Translations under genes and position numbers: made by a program
From: JAHQVI01 sp963727575
GTDB taxonomy: Bacteria > Pseudomonadota > Alphaproteobacteria > Rhizobiales > Rhodomicrobiaceae
Direction of reading: 5' to 3'
DNA: 64,000 bases
Assembly (NCBI GenBank): GCA_963727575.1
Contig: CAVSIA010000012.1
Location: forward strand, 124,001-188,000
In this document: positions 10,508 to 19,170 of the stretch, one piece after another
Layout of the letters: each line of letters begins with the position of its first letter
How positions within the stretch are numbered: position 1 is the stretch's first letter
Notes under the pieces: model-generated
The model's database searches: none
What the model saw: only the letters and a program-made list of their open reading frames with translations
Told to the model about the DNA's origin: nothing

Positions 10508-12544
10508 ATGTTGAGACGCATTCTGCGCTCCAATGCTTTCCTTTCGGCGGCGGGATCAGTTCTGGCCGCCTATATTCGTCTGGTTCACCGGACCGCCCGG
10601 ATCGTGACCGAGCCCGACGACATCCCGGCATTTCTGGACGCCGAGCAGCCGGCGATCGTCGCGATGTGGCACGGCCAGTTCCTGATGGTGCCTGCGCTCG
10701 CGCCAAGGCGTGCCCAGTTCAAATGCATGGTCGCCCGCCACGGGGACGCAGAGTTGGTCGGCCGGACCCTGGAAAAATTCGGCATGGGCCTGATTCGCGG
10801 CGCCGGTGCCGGAAGCCGGCGCAGGGATCGCGGCGGCGCCTATGCGCTGCGTGCGGCGCTGACCGCTCTGCGCGAGGGCTCGAACGTCTCAATGACCGCC
10901 GAGGTGCCGCCCGGCCCGGCCCGGCAAGCCGGCGTCGGCATCGTGACGCTTGCGCGGCTTTCGGGACGGCCGATCATTCCGACCGCCATCGCCACCAGCC
11001 GGTTCGGCACGGTCGGCACCTGGAGCCGCTTCACCATCAACCTGCCCTTTTCGAAACTGGCCTTCGTCCTCGGCGAGAAGATCGACGTGCCACGGGACGC
11101 CGACGAAGCCCAGCTCGACGCCGCCCGCCTTGCACTCGACGCCAGCCTCAACGCCGCCACCCGCCGGGCCTACGCGCTGGTCGGCAGGAACGCGGCGGAG
11201 GCAACTCCGGTTGCAGCAGGCGGGACCGTCGCGCCCGGCTTCAGCTTCCGGCTTTACCGCACGGTGAGCCGCATTTTCCATCCGCTGGCGGGCACGTTTC
11301 TGCGCCGCCGCAGCCATCGCGGCAAGGAAGTGCCGGAGCGGCTGAACGAGCGGATGGGCATCGCCAGCATCGCCCGGCCCGACCGCAAGCTGCTCTGGTT
11401 CCATGCCGCAAGCGTCGGCGAGACCAATGTGGTGCTGCCGCTGATCAACCAGCTGCATCGCGAGCGGCCCGACCTCGGCATCCTGTTGACCACCGTGACC
11501 GTGACGTCGGCCCGAATCGCCGCCTCGCGGCTGCCGCCAAAGGCGATCCATCAATTCGTGCCGCTCGACACGCCCGCCTTCGTCGAGCGCTTTCTGAATC
11601 ACTGGCGCCCCGACATGGCGCTGTTCATCGAATCCGAGATCTGGCCGAATCTGATCATGGATGCCGACCGGCGGCGCGTTCCGCTGGTGCTGCTCAATGC
11701 GCGAATCTCGGACCGTTCCTTCCGCCGCTGGCTGAAGCTGAAGGGGCTCAGCCGGCCGATCTTCTCGCGCTTCGCCGTCGTGCTCGCACAGAGCGATGCG
11801 CTGGCGAAACGCCTGGTGAAGCTCGGCGCGCCGAAAGTGATATCGGCCGGCAATCTGAAGTTCAACTCGCCGCCCCCGCCGATCGACCATGGCGAGCTTT
11901 CACGGCTGAAAGCCATGATCGGCGACCGCCCGGTGTTTCTCGCCGCCAGCACCCATCCGGGCGAGGACGAGATCATCGCCGCGACGCATAAGGCGCTAGC
12001 CACGCGCACGCCCGGCCTGCTGACCATCATCGTGCCCCGCCACCCCGAACGCGGCGCCGATATCGCCGCGATGCTGGCCGGCGACGACCTGCCCATGGCG
12101 CAGCGCTCCGCAGGCGCGGCGATCACCCCGGAGACCGGCATTTACCTCGCCGACACGCTGGGCGAGCTTGGCCTGTTCTACAGCCTCGCCCGCTTCGCCT
12201 TCATCGGCGGTTCTCTGGTGCCGCATGGCGGCCAGAACCCGATCGAAGCGGTCAAGCTCGGCGCCGGTGTCATCACCGGGCCGCATTGGCACAATTTCCC
12301 CGAAGTCTATCAGGCGCTCGCCGAAGCCGGGGGGTGCCGCTTCGTCACCTCTCAGGAGGACCTGATCCAGACCGCGCGGGCGTTGTTCGAGGACCCGGCG
12401 AGCCTGGAGCTGATGAAGCAGCGCGCCGAAGCCACCGTTGCCGAACTCAGCGGCGCCCTCGGCCGCACGCTCGCAGCGCTTGAGCCATTGCTCCCGCCGA
12501 AGGAGCCGGGCGCGCTGCGCGGCGGGGTCGCCTATGCGTCTTGA
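10508..12544 (+). CDS. waaA: Fused DUF374 acyltransferase-like protein and 3-deoxy-D-manno-octulosonic-acid transferase (KdtA/WaaA)
   Basis: One uninterrupted 678-residue frame holds two proteins that are normally separate neighbours. Residues 1 to about 225 are DUF374 (lysophospholipid acyltransferase-like): AIVAMWHGQFLMVPALAP, then a GAGAGSRRRDRGGAYALR stretch and VSMTAEVPPGPARQAGVGI. Residues from about 240 are WaaA, which adds Kdo from CMP-Kdo to lipid IVA at the inner membrane: HAASVGETN with the expected catalytic Glu, FIESEIWPNLI, LLNARISDRSFRRW, SLVPHGGQNPIEAVKLGAGV. No stop or frame break lies at the junction (about 11190-11260). The 3' end overlaps lpxK by 11 bases. The junction should be verified because this part of the sequence carries base errors on both sides. 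Confidence 0.85.
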   Translation: MLRRILRSNAFLSAAGSVLAAYIRLVHRTARIVTEPDDIPAFLDAEQPAIVAMWHGQFLMVPALAPRRAQFKCMVARHGDAELVGRTLEKFGMGLIRGAGAGSRRRDRGGAYALRAALTALREGSNVSMTAEVPPGPARQAGVGIVTLARLSGRPIIPTAIATSRFGTVGTWSRFTINLPFSKLAFVLGEKIDVPRDADEAQLDAARLALDASLNAATRRAYALVGRNAAEATPVAAGGTVAPGFSFRLYRTVSRIFHPLAGTFLRRRSHRGKEVPERLNERMGIASIARPDRKLLWFHAASVGETNVVLPLINQLHRERPDLGILLTTVTVTSARIAASRLPPKAIHQFVPLDTPAFVERFLNHWRPDMALFIESEIWPNLIMDADRRRVPLVLLNARISDRSFRRWLKLKGLSRPIFSRFAVVLAQSDALAKRLVKLGAPKVISAGNLKFNSPPPPIDHGELSRLKAMIGDRPVFLAASTHPGEDEIIAATHKALATRTPGLLTIIVPRHPERGADIAAMLAGDDLPMAQRSAGAAITPETGIYLADTLGELGLFYSLARFAFIGGSLVPHGGQNPIEAVKLGAGVITGPHWHNFPEVYQALAEAGGCRFVTSQEDLIQTARALFEDPASLELMKQRAEATVAELSGALGRTLAALEPLLPPKEPGALRGGVAYAS

Positions 12545-13545
12545 GCCGCCCGGCTGGTGGTATGGGACGCGCCCGTCCGACCGGCTCAAGGCGGCGCTGC
12601 TCTCCCCGGCAGGCGGTCTCTATGGCACAGCGGCGCGAGCCCGTTTCGCCATCACCCAGCCCTATCGCTCGCGCCTCCCGGTCATATGCGTCGGCAATTT
12701 CACCGTCGGCGGTGCGGGCAAGACGCCGCTCGCCTTGGCGCTGGCGAGAACTCGTCAGCGCGTTGGGCGGTGCACCGGCCTTCCTGACGCGCGGTTATGG
12801 CGGCCGGCTTGCCGGTCCCCATGCGGTCGATGCCGATCGCGACAGCGCCGCCGATGTCGGGGACGAAGCGCTGCTTCTGGCGCGGGACGCTCCGACGATG
12901 CTGGCGCGAACGCGTCCCGACGGCGCGAAAGCCATCGAGGCGACCGGCGCGAGCGTCATCATCATGGATGACGGCTTTCAGAATCCCTCGCTGGTCAAGG
13001 ATCTGAGCTTGGTGGCGGTCGATGGCGGCGCCGGGCTCGGCAATGAACGCGTGTTTCCGGCAGGGCCGCTGCGGGCGCCGTTGGCGTTCCAGCTGGCGCG
13101 CACCGATGCCGTCGTCGTTATCGGCGGCGAAGGCGCGCCGCAGCATTTCATCAATGGCGGCACGCCTCAGATTTCCGCGCATCTGGCGCCGATCGGTGAC
13201 GCCGCCTGGCTTCGCGCGCAACCGGTCGTCGCCTTCTGCGGCATCGGCCGGCCGGGGAAATTCTTCGCCACACTGCGCGAGAACGGCGCCGCGCTTGTCG
13301 GGACGCAGCCCTTCCCCGACCACCACGCATTCAGCGAAGCCGACGCCGCGACCCTGCTGCAAAAGGCCGCCGATACCGGCGCCATTCTGGTCACCACCGA
13401 AAAAGACCTTGCCCGCATTCCCGCCACCTCCGGCGCACTCGGCCGTCTGAAAGCCTCCGCCCGCGCGCTTCCCGTCTCCCTGCACTTCGCGCCCGGCGGC
13501 GAGGACACGCTGAAAGCACTGATCCAGCCCGTCCTGCAACGCTGA
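12534..13545 (+). CDS. lpxK: Tetraacyldisaccharide 4'-kinase LpxK (one frameshift)
   Basis: Inner-membrane-associated kinase that phosphorylates the 4' position of the lipid A disaccharide. The family start PPGWWYG and the P-loop VGNFTVGGAGKTP are in the first frame, and LTRGYGGRLAGP, IIMDDGFQNPSL, FCGIGRPGKFF and TTEKDLARIP in the second. One extra base near 12750 (ALARTRQ should read ALAELVS) separates them; removing it gives 336 residues. The ATG lies inside the waaA end, so translation is coupled. Loss of LpxK is lethal in bacteria with lipid A, which argues for a sequence error. Confidence 0.86.
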
Positions 13546-13628
13546 CCCGCCACGCCGCTTCAACATTGGCAAACGTCCGCATCCGGGCTAATCACGTCCA
13601 GCATCGCCCGATGCACCGAGGGGGAACC

Positions 13629-14621
13629 ATGAACAATCTGCAGCTTTTCACGGTGCTGGCGCCGCTTGCCTTCGCGGTCGGCTTTGCGCTGCAGCGCGGC
13701 AATGTCTGCTCGGTGCTCGCCGCGCGTCAGATCGTGTGGATGGGCCGCTGGACCCGGTTGCGCGGGCTGCTGCTCGCCTCGGCCTGGGGTTTCGCAATCC
13801 TCATCCCGCTGACCTGGCTCGACGTGGGACCGTTCAAGCTGAGCCAGCAATACCCGCCGACCCTGCTCACGGCCTTTGCCGGCGTGCTCTACGCCTTCGG
13901 CTGTTTCGTCAACGGCGCCTGCATTTTCGGCGTCTGCTCGCGCATGACTGCCGGACACATCTCGTTCATCTTCTCGATCCCCGCCATGTCGATCGGGGCG
14001 GCGCTCGGCGGCCATACGCCATTGGCACCCCAGCCGAGCGCGCTGGCGCCCACCGTCGCGGCATCGCACGGCCCGATTCTGCTCGGCATCTGGGGGCTGG
14101 TCACGCTCTGGCTCGTCTGGACCGCAATCCGCATGGTTCGCGCCCATTGGCGGGCAGGCGTCACCTTCTCCAACATCCTCCGGCAATCCCGCTGGCGGTC
14201 GGGCATGGCGGCGCTGATCATCGGCGTACTCGGCTCGATCCTGTTCGCGACGGACACCGCCTGGTTCTACCCCGCGATGGCCAAGCGGCTGACGGTCTAC
14301 GCAGCCGGGCTGACGGCATCCGTTCCCCTCGACAGCATCGTCGGCGGCCTCGCGCTCTTTCTCGGCAGCATCGTCGCGGCACGCTTCAAAGGCCGCATGG
14401 TGGTCCGCCCGCCCCATCTCCGGCCCTCGATCCAGGCCTTCGTTGGCGGGCTGATCATCGGATTCGCCTGGTCGATGATCCCCGGCGGCAACGACGCCAT
14501 GGTGCTTTACCTGCTGCCGAGCCTCGCTATTCACGGCCTGATCGCCTACGCCACGATGCTGCTGACCCTCGTCGGCATCGAGTATTTGAAGCGGCGCGGC
14601 ACCCTTTCCACATATTCGTGA
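13629..14621 (+). CDS. YeeE/YedE-type sulfur-compound transporter
   Basis: Polytopic inner-membrane protein of 330 residues related to YeeE/YedE transporters, some of which import thiosulfate. Two conserved cysteine motifs are visible: FALQRGNVCSVLAARQIV near the N-terminus and VNGACIFGVCSRMTAGHI further on, plus the glycine-rich SMIPGGNDAMVLYLLPSL near the end. I chose the ATG at 13629 because a GAGGGGG ribosome site lies six bases upstream; a longer frame starts at 13566 but lacks such a site. It is followed by msrB and msrA on the same strand, so a sulfur or redox role is likely. Its substrate is not evident. Confidence 0.72.
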   Translation: MNNLQLFTVLAPLAFAVGFALQRGNVCSVLAARQIVWMGRWTRLRGLLLASAWGFAILIPLTWLDVGPFKLSQQYPPTLLTAFAGVLYAFGCFVNGACIFGVCSRMTAGHISFIFSIPAMSIGAALGGHTPLAPQPSALAPTVAASHGPILLGIWGLVTLWLVWTAIRMVRAHWRAGVTFSNILRQSRWRSGMAALIIGVLGSILFATDTAWFYPAMAKRLTVYAAGLTASVPLDSIVGGLALFLGSIVAARFKGRMVVRPPHLRPSIQAFVGGLIIGFAWSMIPGGNDAMVLYLLPSLAIHGLIAYATMLLTLVGIEYLKRRGTLSTYS

Positions 14622-14680
14622 GTTGCATGTGAGGCTTTTGCCGCCACATTCTGGGGAGAACGAAGCTAAGGATTCATCCC

Positions 14681-15205
14681 ATGATCAGCCGCCGCACCGC
14701 GCTGTTCGGCCTGGCAGCCACATCCGCATCTGCCCTCGCCATGCATCTGTTCGGCAACGCCTGGGCCGGGTCGTCCGGCGAGACCTTCGAGATCAGCAAG
14801 ACACCGGACGAATGGCGCCAGATCCTGACCAAGGAGCAATATTACATCCTGCGCGAGCACGGCACCGAGCGCCCGTTCTCCAGCCCGCTGGAGCATGAAA
14901 AGCGCGCTGGCACCTTCAATTGCGCCGGATGCGACCTGGCGCTGTTCTCCTCCGAGACCAAATTCGACAGCGGCACCGGCTGGCCCAGCTTCTCCAAGCC
15001 GCTCGACAACGCCATCGGCACCAGCGAGGACCGCAGCTATATTTTCATGGTCCGCACCGAGGTCCATTGCCGCCGCTGCGGTGGCCATCTCGGCCATGTC
15101 TTCAATGACGGACCCGCGCCGACCGGCCTGCGCTATTGCATGAACGGCGACGCCATGACCTTCCATCCGGCAGCGGGCGAAACCACCGCCAAGGCGCCGT
15201 CCTGA
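14681..15205 (+). CDS. msrB: Peptide-methionine (R)-S-oxide reductase MsrB, Tat-type export signal
   Basis: Repairs methionine-R-sulfoxide in proteins. The N-terminus MISRRTALFGLAATSASALA, with a twin arginine and a hydrophobic core, is a probable Tat or Sec export signal, so this copy should act in the periplasm. The zinc site is made by CAGC and CRRC; TGWPSF and the catalytic Cys in RYCMNGD are present (most MsrB proteins have RYCIN or RYCVN). The frame is intact at 174 residues. It lies 34 bases before msrA, and the two exported enzymes together would repair both diastereomers of oxidised methionine. Confidence 0.88.
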   Translation: MISRRTALFGLAATSASALAMHLFGNAWAGSSGETFEISKTPDEWRQILTKEQYYILREHGTERPFSSPLEHEKRAGTFNCAGCDLALFSSETKFDSGTGWPSFSKPLDNAIGTSEDRSYIFMVRTEVHCRRCGGHLGHVFNDGPAPTGLRYCMNGDAMTFHPAAGETTAKAPS

Positions 15206-15239
15206 TCGGGCGCGCGCCAAGTTTTTTCATGAGGACTCA

Positions 15240-15833
15240 ATGATCTTCCGCATCGCGCTTGCCTTCCTGATGTTCGCCGGCCTCGCCGGGAACGCCAATG
15301 CCCAATCGAGCGAGAAGGCCAGCGCGGTCTTTGCGGGAGGCTGCTTCTGGTGCATGGAGCCGCCCTTCGACAAGACCCCGGGTGTGTTGTCGACGACGTC
15401 CGGTTATTCGGGCGGCAAGAAGGTCAACCCGACCTACGAGGAGGTCTCCGCAGGGTCGACCGGCCATTTCGAGTCCGAAAAGATCGAATACGACCCCTCG
15501 AAAGTCAGCTACGAGCAACTCCTCGACGTGTTCTGGCACAATGTCGATCCGTTCGACGCCAAGGGCCAGTTCTGCGACAAGGGCACGCAATATCGCTCGG
15601 CGATCTTCTACGGCAATGAGAAGGAAAAGCAGCTTGCCGAGGCGTCGAAGAAGAAGGTGGCGGACAAATTCCACAAGGAGGTCGCCACGCTGATCCTGCC
15701 GGCCAAGGAATTCTACCCCGCCGAGGACTACCACCAGGATTATTACGAGAAGAACCCGATCCGGTACAAATTTTACCGCTATGGCTGCGGCCGGGATGCG
15801 AGGCTGGAAGAGGTCTGGGGCAAGAAGGGCTGA
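15240..15833 (+). CDS. msrA: Peptide-methionine (S)-S-oxide reductase MsrA, secreted
   Basis: Repairs methionine-S-sulfoxide. Residues 1-21 form a Sec signal peptide ending GNANA, giving a periplasmic enzyme. The catalytic motif GCFWC (Cys at residue 35) is followed by GYSGG, HFESEKIEYDP, DKGTQYRSAIFY and the YHQDYYEKNP segment, all typical of MsrA. The frame is intact at 197 residues. An AUG follows ATGAGGACTCA, where AGGA is a fair ribosome site. Paired export of MsrB and MsrA after a YedE-like transporter suggests an envelope oxidative-damage unit. Confidence 0.9.
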   Translation: MIFRIALAFLMFAGLAGNANAQSSEKASAVFAGGCFWCMEPPFDKTPGVLSTTSGYSGGKKVNPTYEEVSAGSTGHFESEKIEYDPSKVSYEQLLDVFWHNVDPFDAKGQFCDKGTQYRSAIFYGNEKEKQLAEASKKKVADKFHKEVATLILPAKEFYPAEDYHQDYYEKNPIRYKFYRYGCGRDARLEEVWGKKG

Positions 15834-15857
15834 GCGCCAATACAGCTGCGGGCCGAA

Positions 15858-16085
15858 CTATTCGGCGCGGCCCTTAATCTGCAGGAAGCGCTGCAGCGAG
15901 GCCCCCGCATCGGCATAGGGCTCCTGCAGCTCGACGCTCCAATAGCGCAGGTTTTCCAACGGGATAGGTTGTTCGGTCACGGCGCAGCGCACGAAGCTGC
16001 CCGGCGACATGATCTGGAATTCGCCGTCCAGGTAGCGCAGTTTCGCTTCACCTTCCCCGGTGATATTGCGGTCAAATCTGTTCAT
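15858..16085 (-). CDS. DUF2093 domain protein
   Basis: Small 75-residue protein with the conserved core LRYLDGEFQIMSPGSFVRCAVT and then IPLENLRYWSVELQEPYADA. DUF2093 genes lie beside xseA in many alphaproteobacteria, and here the gene is 114 bases downstream of xseA on the same strand. Function is unknown. The interval between them (16086-16199) shows no gene. Confidence 0.8.
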   Translation of the reverse strand: MNRFDRNITGEGEAKLRYLDGEFQIMSPGSFVRCAVTEQPIPLENLRYWSVELQEPYADAGASLQRFLQIKGRAE

Positions 16086-16199
16086 TCAAAACCGTTCGAA
16101 TGTCTTGTCGCTCAAGCAACACTATCCAGGATTTCCTGACGCTTGTACAGGTGACGCCTGCGGAAATGGTTTTCAAGCGGGCCGCGGCCTGACCGCGCC

Positions 16200-17801
16200 T
16201 CAAAATAGCTGGCCCTGCTTGTCTTTCTCTTTCTGCGTCCGCTGAACCTGCCGCGCCGCGAGCGGCCGCGTGGACGGCTTGCCGCCGGCCGGCTCATCGC
16301 CGCTGTCGGGCACGGTCTCGGCAGCAATCCGCCCATCGGCGAATTCGAGCTCGACCCGTCCGGCGGCTTCCGCCTCGGCGACGCGGCGGACCATGCGGCC
16401 TTCGTCGTCTCGGACCAGGGCAAACCCCCGGTCCAGCACGCTTTTATGGCTGAGCGTGCGCAGAAGCTGGGCGAGCGCGTCCAACTGGCGGCGGCGCTGC
16501 TCGGCGAGCGCGACGAAGCATTGACGCCCGCGCCCGGCGAGCACATCGAGCCGCTCACGTCCGCGCGTCGCCGGATGGCGCAACAGGCCGGGCTGCAGCC
16601 GGCCCGCCGAGCGGCCGAGGCGGACGTGGTGCTGCTGCACGAGGCGGCGGAGAACCTGGCGCATCTCTCGGTCGATCGCACGGACGCGCTCGTGGCAGCG
16701 GTCGGCGCGCTGGGCGATCAGGCGCACGTCCAGCCGGCCGCGCCAGCGCTCAAGCCGCGCCCGCTTCTCGCCGGCAAAACTGCGCAGCGCATAGCTGAGC
16801 CGCCCGCTTGCCGCATCGAAACGCTGACGGGCAAAGCCGATCAGGTCCTGCGGGCGCGGCAGTCCTCGCGTCGCCGCGCGCAGATCGGAGCGGTTCGCCT
16901 CGATCATCCGGGCAACGGCGTAGCGCTGGCGCTCGCGCAGCTCGGTCATCCGCGCGATCAGCTCGGAATGTTTCGGCACCGCCCATTCGGCAGCCTTGGT
17001 CGGGGTCGGCGCGCGGGCATCGGCGACGAAGTCGATCAGCGTCCAGTCGGTCTCGTGGCCGACCGCCGATATCACCGGGATGCCGCTCTCGGCAACGGCG
17101 CGCGCAACGATTTCCTCGTTGAAGCTCCACAGATCCTCGAGACTCCCGCCGCCGCGCGCAACGATCAGCACATCGGGTCGCGGCAAGGCGCCGCCGATGG
17201 CAAGCCCATTGAAGCCGGCGACCGCCGCCGCGACCTCGGCCGCCGCGGTATCGCCCTGGACCCGGACCGGCCAGACCAGCACGCAGGCCGGAAAGCGCTC
17301 GGCAAAGCCATGCAGCATGTCGCGGATCACCGAGCCGGTCGGCGAGGTCACGATGCCCACGACGCTCGGCAGGAACGGCAGCGGACGCTTGCGGGCCTCG
17401 TCGAACAGCCCTTCGGCGGCAAGCCTCTTCTTGCGCTCCTCCAGCAGCGCCATCAGCGCGCCGATGCCCGCCGGCTCCAGCGATTCGATGACGATCTGAT
17501 AGCTGGACTTGCCCGGATAGGTGGTCACGCGGCCCGTGGCGATGACCTCCATGCCCTCCTCGGGCTTGAACCGCAGCCCGGAGAATACACCTTTCCAGAT
17601 CACCGCATCGATCTTGGCGCGGTCGTCCTTCAGCGCGAAATAGGCATGGCCCGACGAGTGCCGTCCGCGAAAGCCGGAGATCTCACCGCGCAGCCGCACA
17701 TAGCCGAACGAATCCTCCACCGTGCGCTTCACGGCCATGGACAGCTCGGAGACCGTGAACTCTGCGATATTGCTGCTTGGCGTCTCGTTCATCGCATTCA
17801 A
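16200..17801 (-). CDS. xseA: Exodeoxyribonuclease VII large subunit XseA
   Basis: Catalytic subunit of exonuclease VII, which degrades single-stranded DNA in repair and recombination. An N-terminal OB-fold (FTVSELSMAVKRTVEDSFGYVRLRGEISGF, residues about 14-43) is followed by the nuclease core with VGIVTSPTGSVIRDMLH, ARGGGSLEDLWSFNEE and SAVGHETDWTLIDFVADARA, then a long arginine-rich helical region and the C-terminal LDRGFALVRDDEGRMV. The frame is intact at 533 residues, slightly long because of a charged tail (RTQKEKDKQGQLF). It is divergent from purD with 85 bases between the starts, which must hold both promoters. Confidence 0.92.
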   Translation of the reverse strand: MNAMNETPSSNIAEFTVSELSMAVKRTVEDSFGYVRLRGEISGFRGRHSSGHAYFALKDDRAKIDAVIWKGVFSGLRFKPEEGMEVIATGRVTTYPGKSSYQIVIESLEPAGIGALMALLEERKKRLAAEGLFDEARKRPLPFLPSVVGIVTSPTGSVIRDMLHGFAERFPACVLVWPVRVQGDTAAAEVAAAVAGFNGLAIGGALPRPDVLIVARGGGSLEDLWSFNEEIVARAVAESGIPVISAVGHETDWTLIDFVADARAPTPTKAAEWAVPKHSELIARMTELRERQRYAVARMIEANRSDLRAATRGLPRPQDLIGFARQRFDAASGRLSYALRSFAGEKRARLERWRGRLDVRLIAQRADRCHERVRAIDREMRQVLRRLVQQHHVRLGRSAGRLQPGLLRHPATRGRERLDVLAGRGRQCFVALAEQRRRQLDALAQLLRTLSHKSVLDRGFALVRDDEGRMVRRVAEAEAAGRVELEFADGRIAAETVPDSGDEPAGGKPSTRPLAARQVQRTQKEKDKQGQLF

Positions 17802-17886
17802 TCTAGCGGCCTCGCCTGGAAAGGTGCAACTTTATGCCGATTCTTGCTATCAACCGTCCCCAACAACCGGAACAAGCTCCTACGCA

Positions 17887-19170
17887 ATGAATGTTTTGCT
17901 CATTGGGTCCGGCGGGCGCGAACACGCGCTTGCATGGGCGATCAGCACCAGCCCTCTCCTAGATGCGTTCTATTGCGCGCCAGGCAATGCCGGAATCGCC
18001 GATTGCGCCGAATGCGTAGCGCTCGATCCGGCCGATCATGAGGCGGTGATCGCGTTCTGCCGCGAAAAGTCTGCCGGCCTTGTCATCATCGGGCCGGAAG
18101 CGCCGCTGGTCGCGGGCCTCGCGGACGACCTGCGCGCCGCCGGCTTCAAGGTGTTCGGCCCCGGCAAAGCGGGGGCGCAGCTCGAAGGCTCAAAGGCGTT
18201 CACCAAGACGCTCTGCGCGGAAAACGGCATCCCCACGGCCGATTTCGGCCATTTCGACAGCCGCGAGGCCGCGCTCGCCTTCCTGCGCGGCAGGCCGGTC
18301 CCCATCGTCATCAAGGCAGACGGGCTTGCCGCCGGCAAGGGCGTCATCATCGCCGAGACGCCGGAGGCGGCCGAGCAGGCCGTCGAGGAATGCTTCGGCG
18401 GTGCATTCGGCGAGGCGGGCGCGTCGGTGGTCATCGAGGACTATCTCGACGGCGAGGAGGTCAGCTTTTTCGCGCTTTGCGACGGCGAGCATGTTCTCCC
18501 GCTCGCCAGCGCGCAGGACCATAAGCGTGCCTTCGACAATGACCAGGGGCCGAATACCGGCGGCATGGGCGCCTATTCGCCCGCCCCGATCATGACGCCG
18601 GACCTTCACGCCCGCGTCATGAACGAGATCGTCCTGCCGACCGTCGCCGCGCTGCGCGCCCGCGGCATCCCCTATCAGGGCGTGCTCTATGCCGGGCTGA
18701 TGATCGGCGCGGACGGGCCGAAGCTGATCGAATATAATGCCCGCTTCGGCGATCCGGAGTGCCAGGTGTTGATGATGCGGCTGAAGTCGGACATCCTCCC
18801 GGCGCTGATCGCGGCGGCCGACGGAACGCTCGACCGGGTCGGCCTCGAATGGCACGATGAGACCGCCTTGACCGTGGTCATGGCGGCGCAGGGCTATCCG
18901 GGCGATTACGGCAAGGGCTCCGAGATCCGGGGGCTCGACAAGGCCGCGGGCGTTGAAGGCGTCACCGTCTTCCATGCCGGAACCAAACGCGACGGCAACC
19001 GTATCCTTGCCAATGGCGGACGGGTTCTCAACGCGACGGCGCGCGGCGGGTCGGTCGCCGAGGCGCGGGACAAGGCCTATCGCGCCATTGCCGAGATCGA
19101 CTGGCCGCAGGGTTTTTGCCGCAGCGACATCGGCTGGCGCGCGCTGGAGAGGGAGCAAGACGATGCCTGA
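17887..19170 (+). CDS. purD: Phosphoribosylamine-glycine ligase PurD
   Basis: Second step of purine synthesis: ATP-dependent ligation of glycine to phosphoribosylamine. The N-terminal MNVLLIGSGGREHALAW, the GPEAPLVAGLADDLR region, the ATP-grasp elements KADGLAAGKGVIIAE and QDHKRAFDNDQGPNTGGMGAYSP, and the metal-binding EYNARFGDPECQ are all present. The frame is intact at 427 residues. An upstream open stretch exists, but the ATG at 17887 begins the family-typical N-terminus. The stop overlaps the next ATG by eight bases, starting a three-gene overlapping unit. Confidence 0.93.
   Translation: MNVLLIGSGGREHALAWAISTSPLLDAFYCAPGNAGIADCAECVALDPADHEAVIAFCREKSAGLVIIGPEAPLVAGLADDLRAAGFKVFGPGKAGAQLEGSKAFTKTLCAENGIPTADFGHFDSREAALAFLRGRPVPIVIKADGLAAGKGVIIAETPEAAEQAVEECFGGAFGEAGASVVIEDYLDGEEVSFFALCDGEHVLPLASAQDHKRAFDNDQGPNTGGMGAYSPAPIMTPDLHARVMNEIVLPTVAALRARGIPYQGVLYAGLMIGADGPKLIEYNARFGDPECQVLMMRLKSDILPALIAAADGTLDRVGLEWHDETALTVVMAAQGYPGDYGKGSEIRGLDKAAGVEGVTVFHAGTKRDGNRILANGGRVLNATARGGSVAEARDKAYRAIAEIDWPQGFCRSDIGWRALEREQDDA

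Noticed and set aside
16446..18041. A 531-codon open frame on the plus strand across xseA
   Set aside because: It is antisense to a gene with complete XseA motifs, and has no ribosome site or family features; long antisense frames are common in high-GC DNA.
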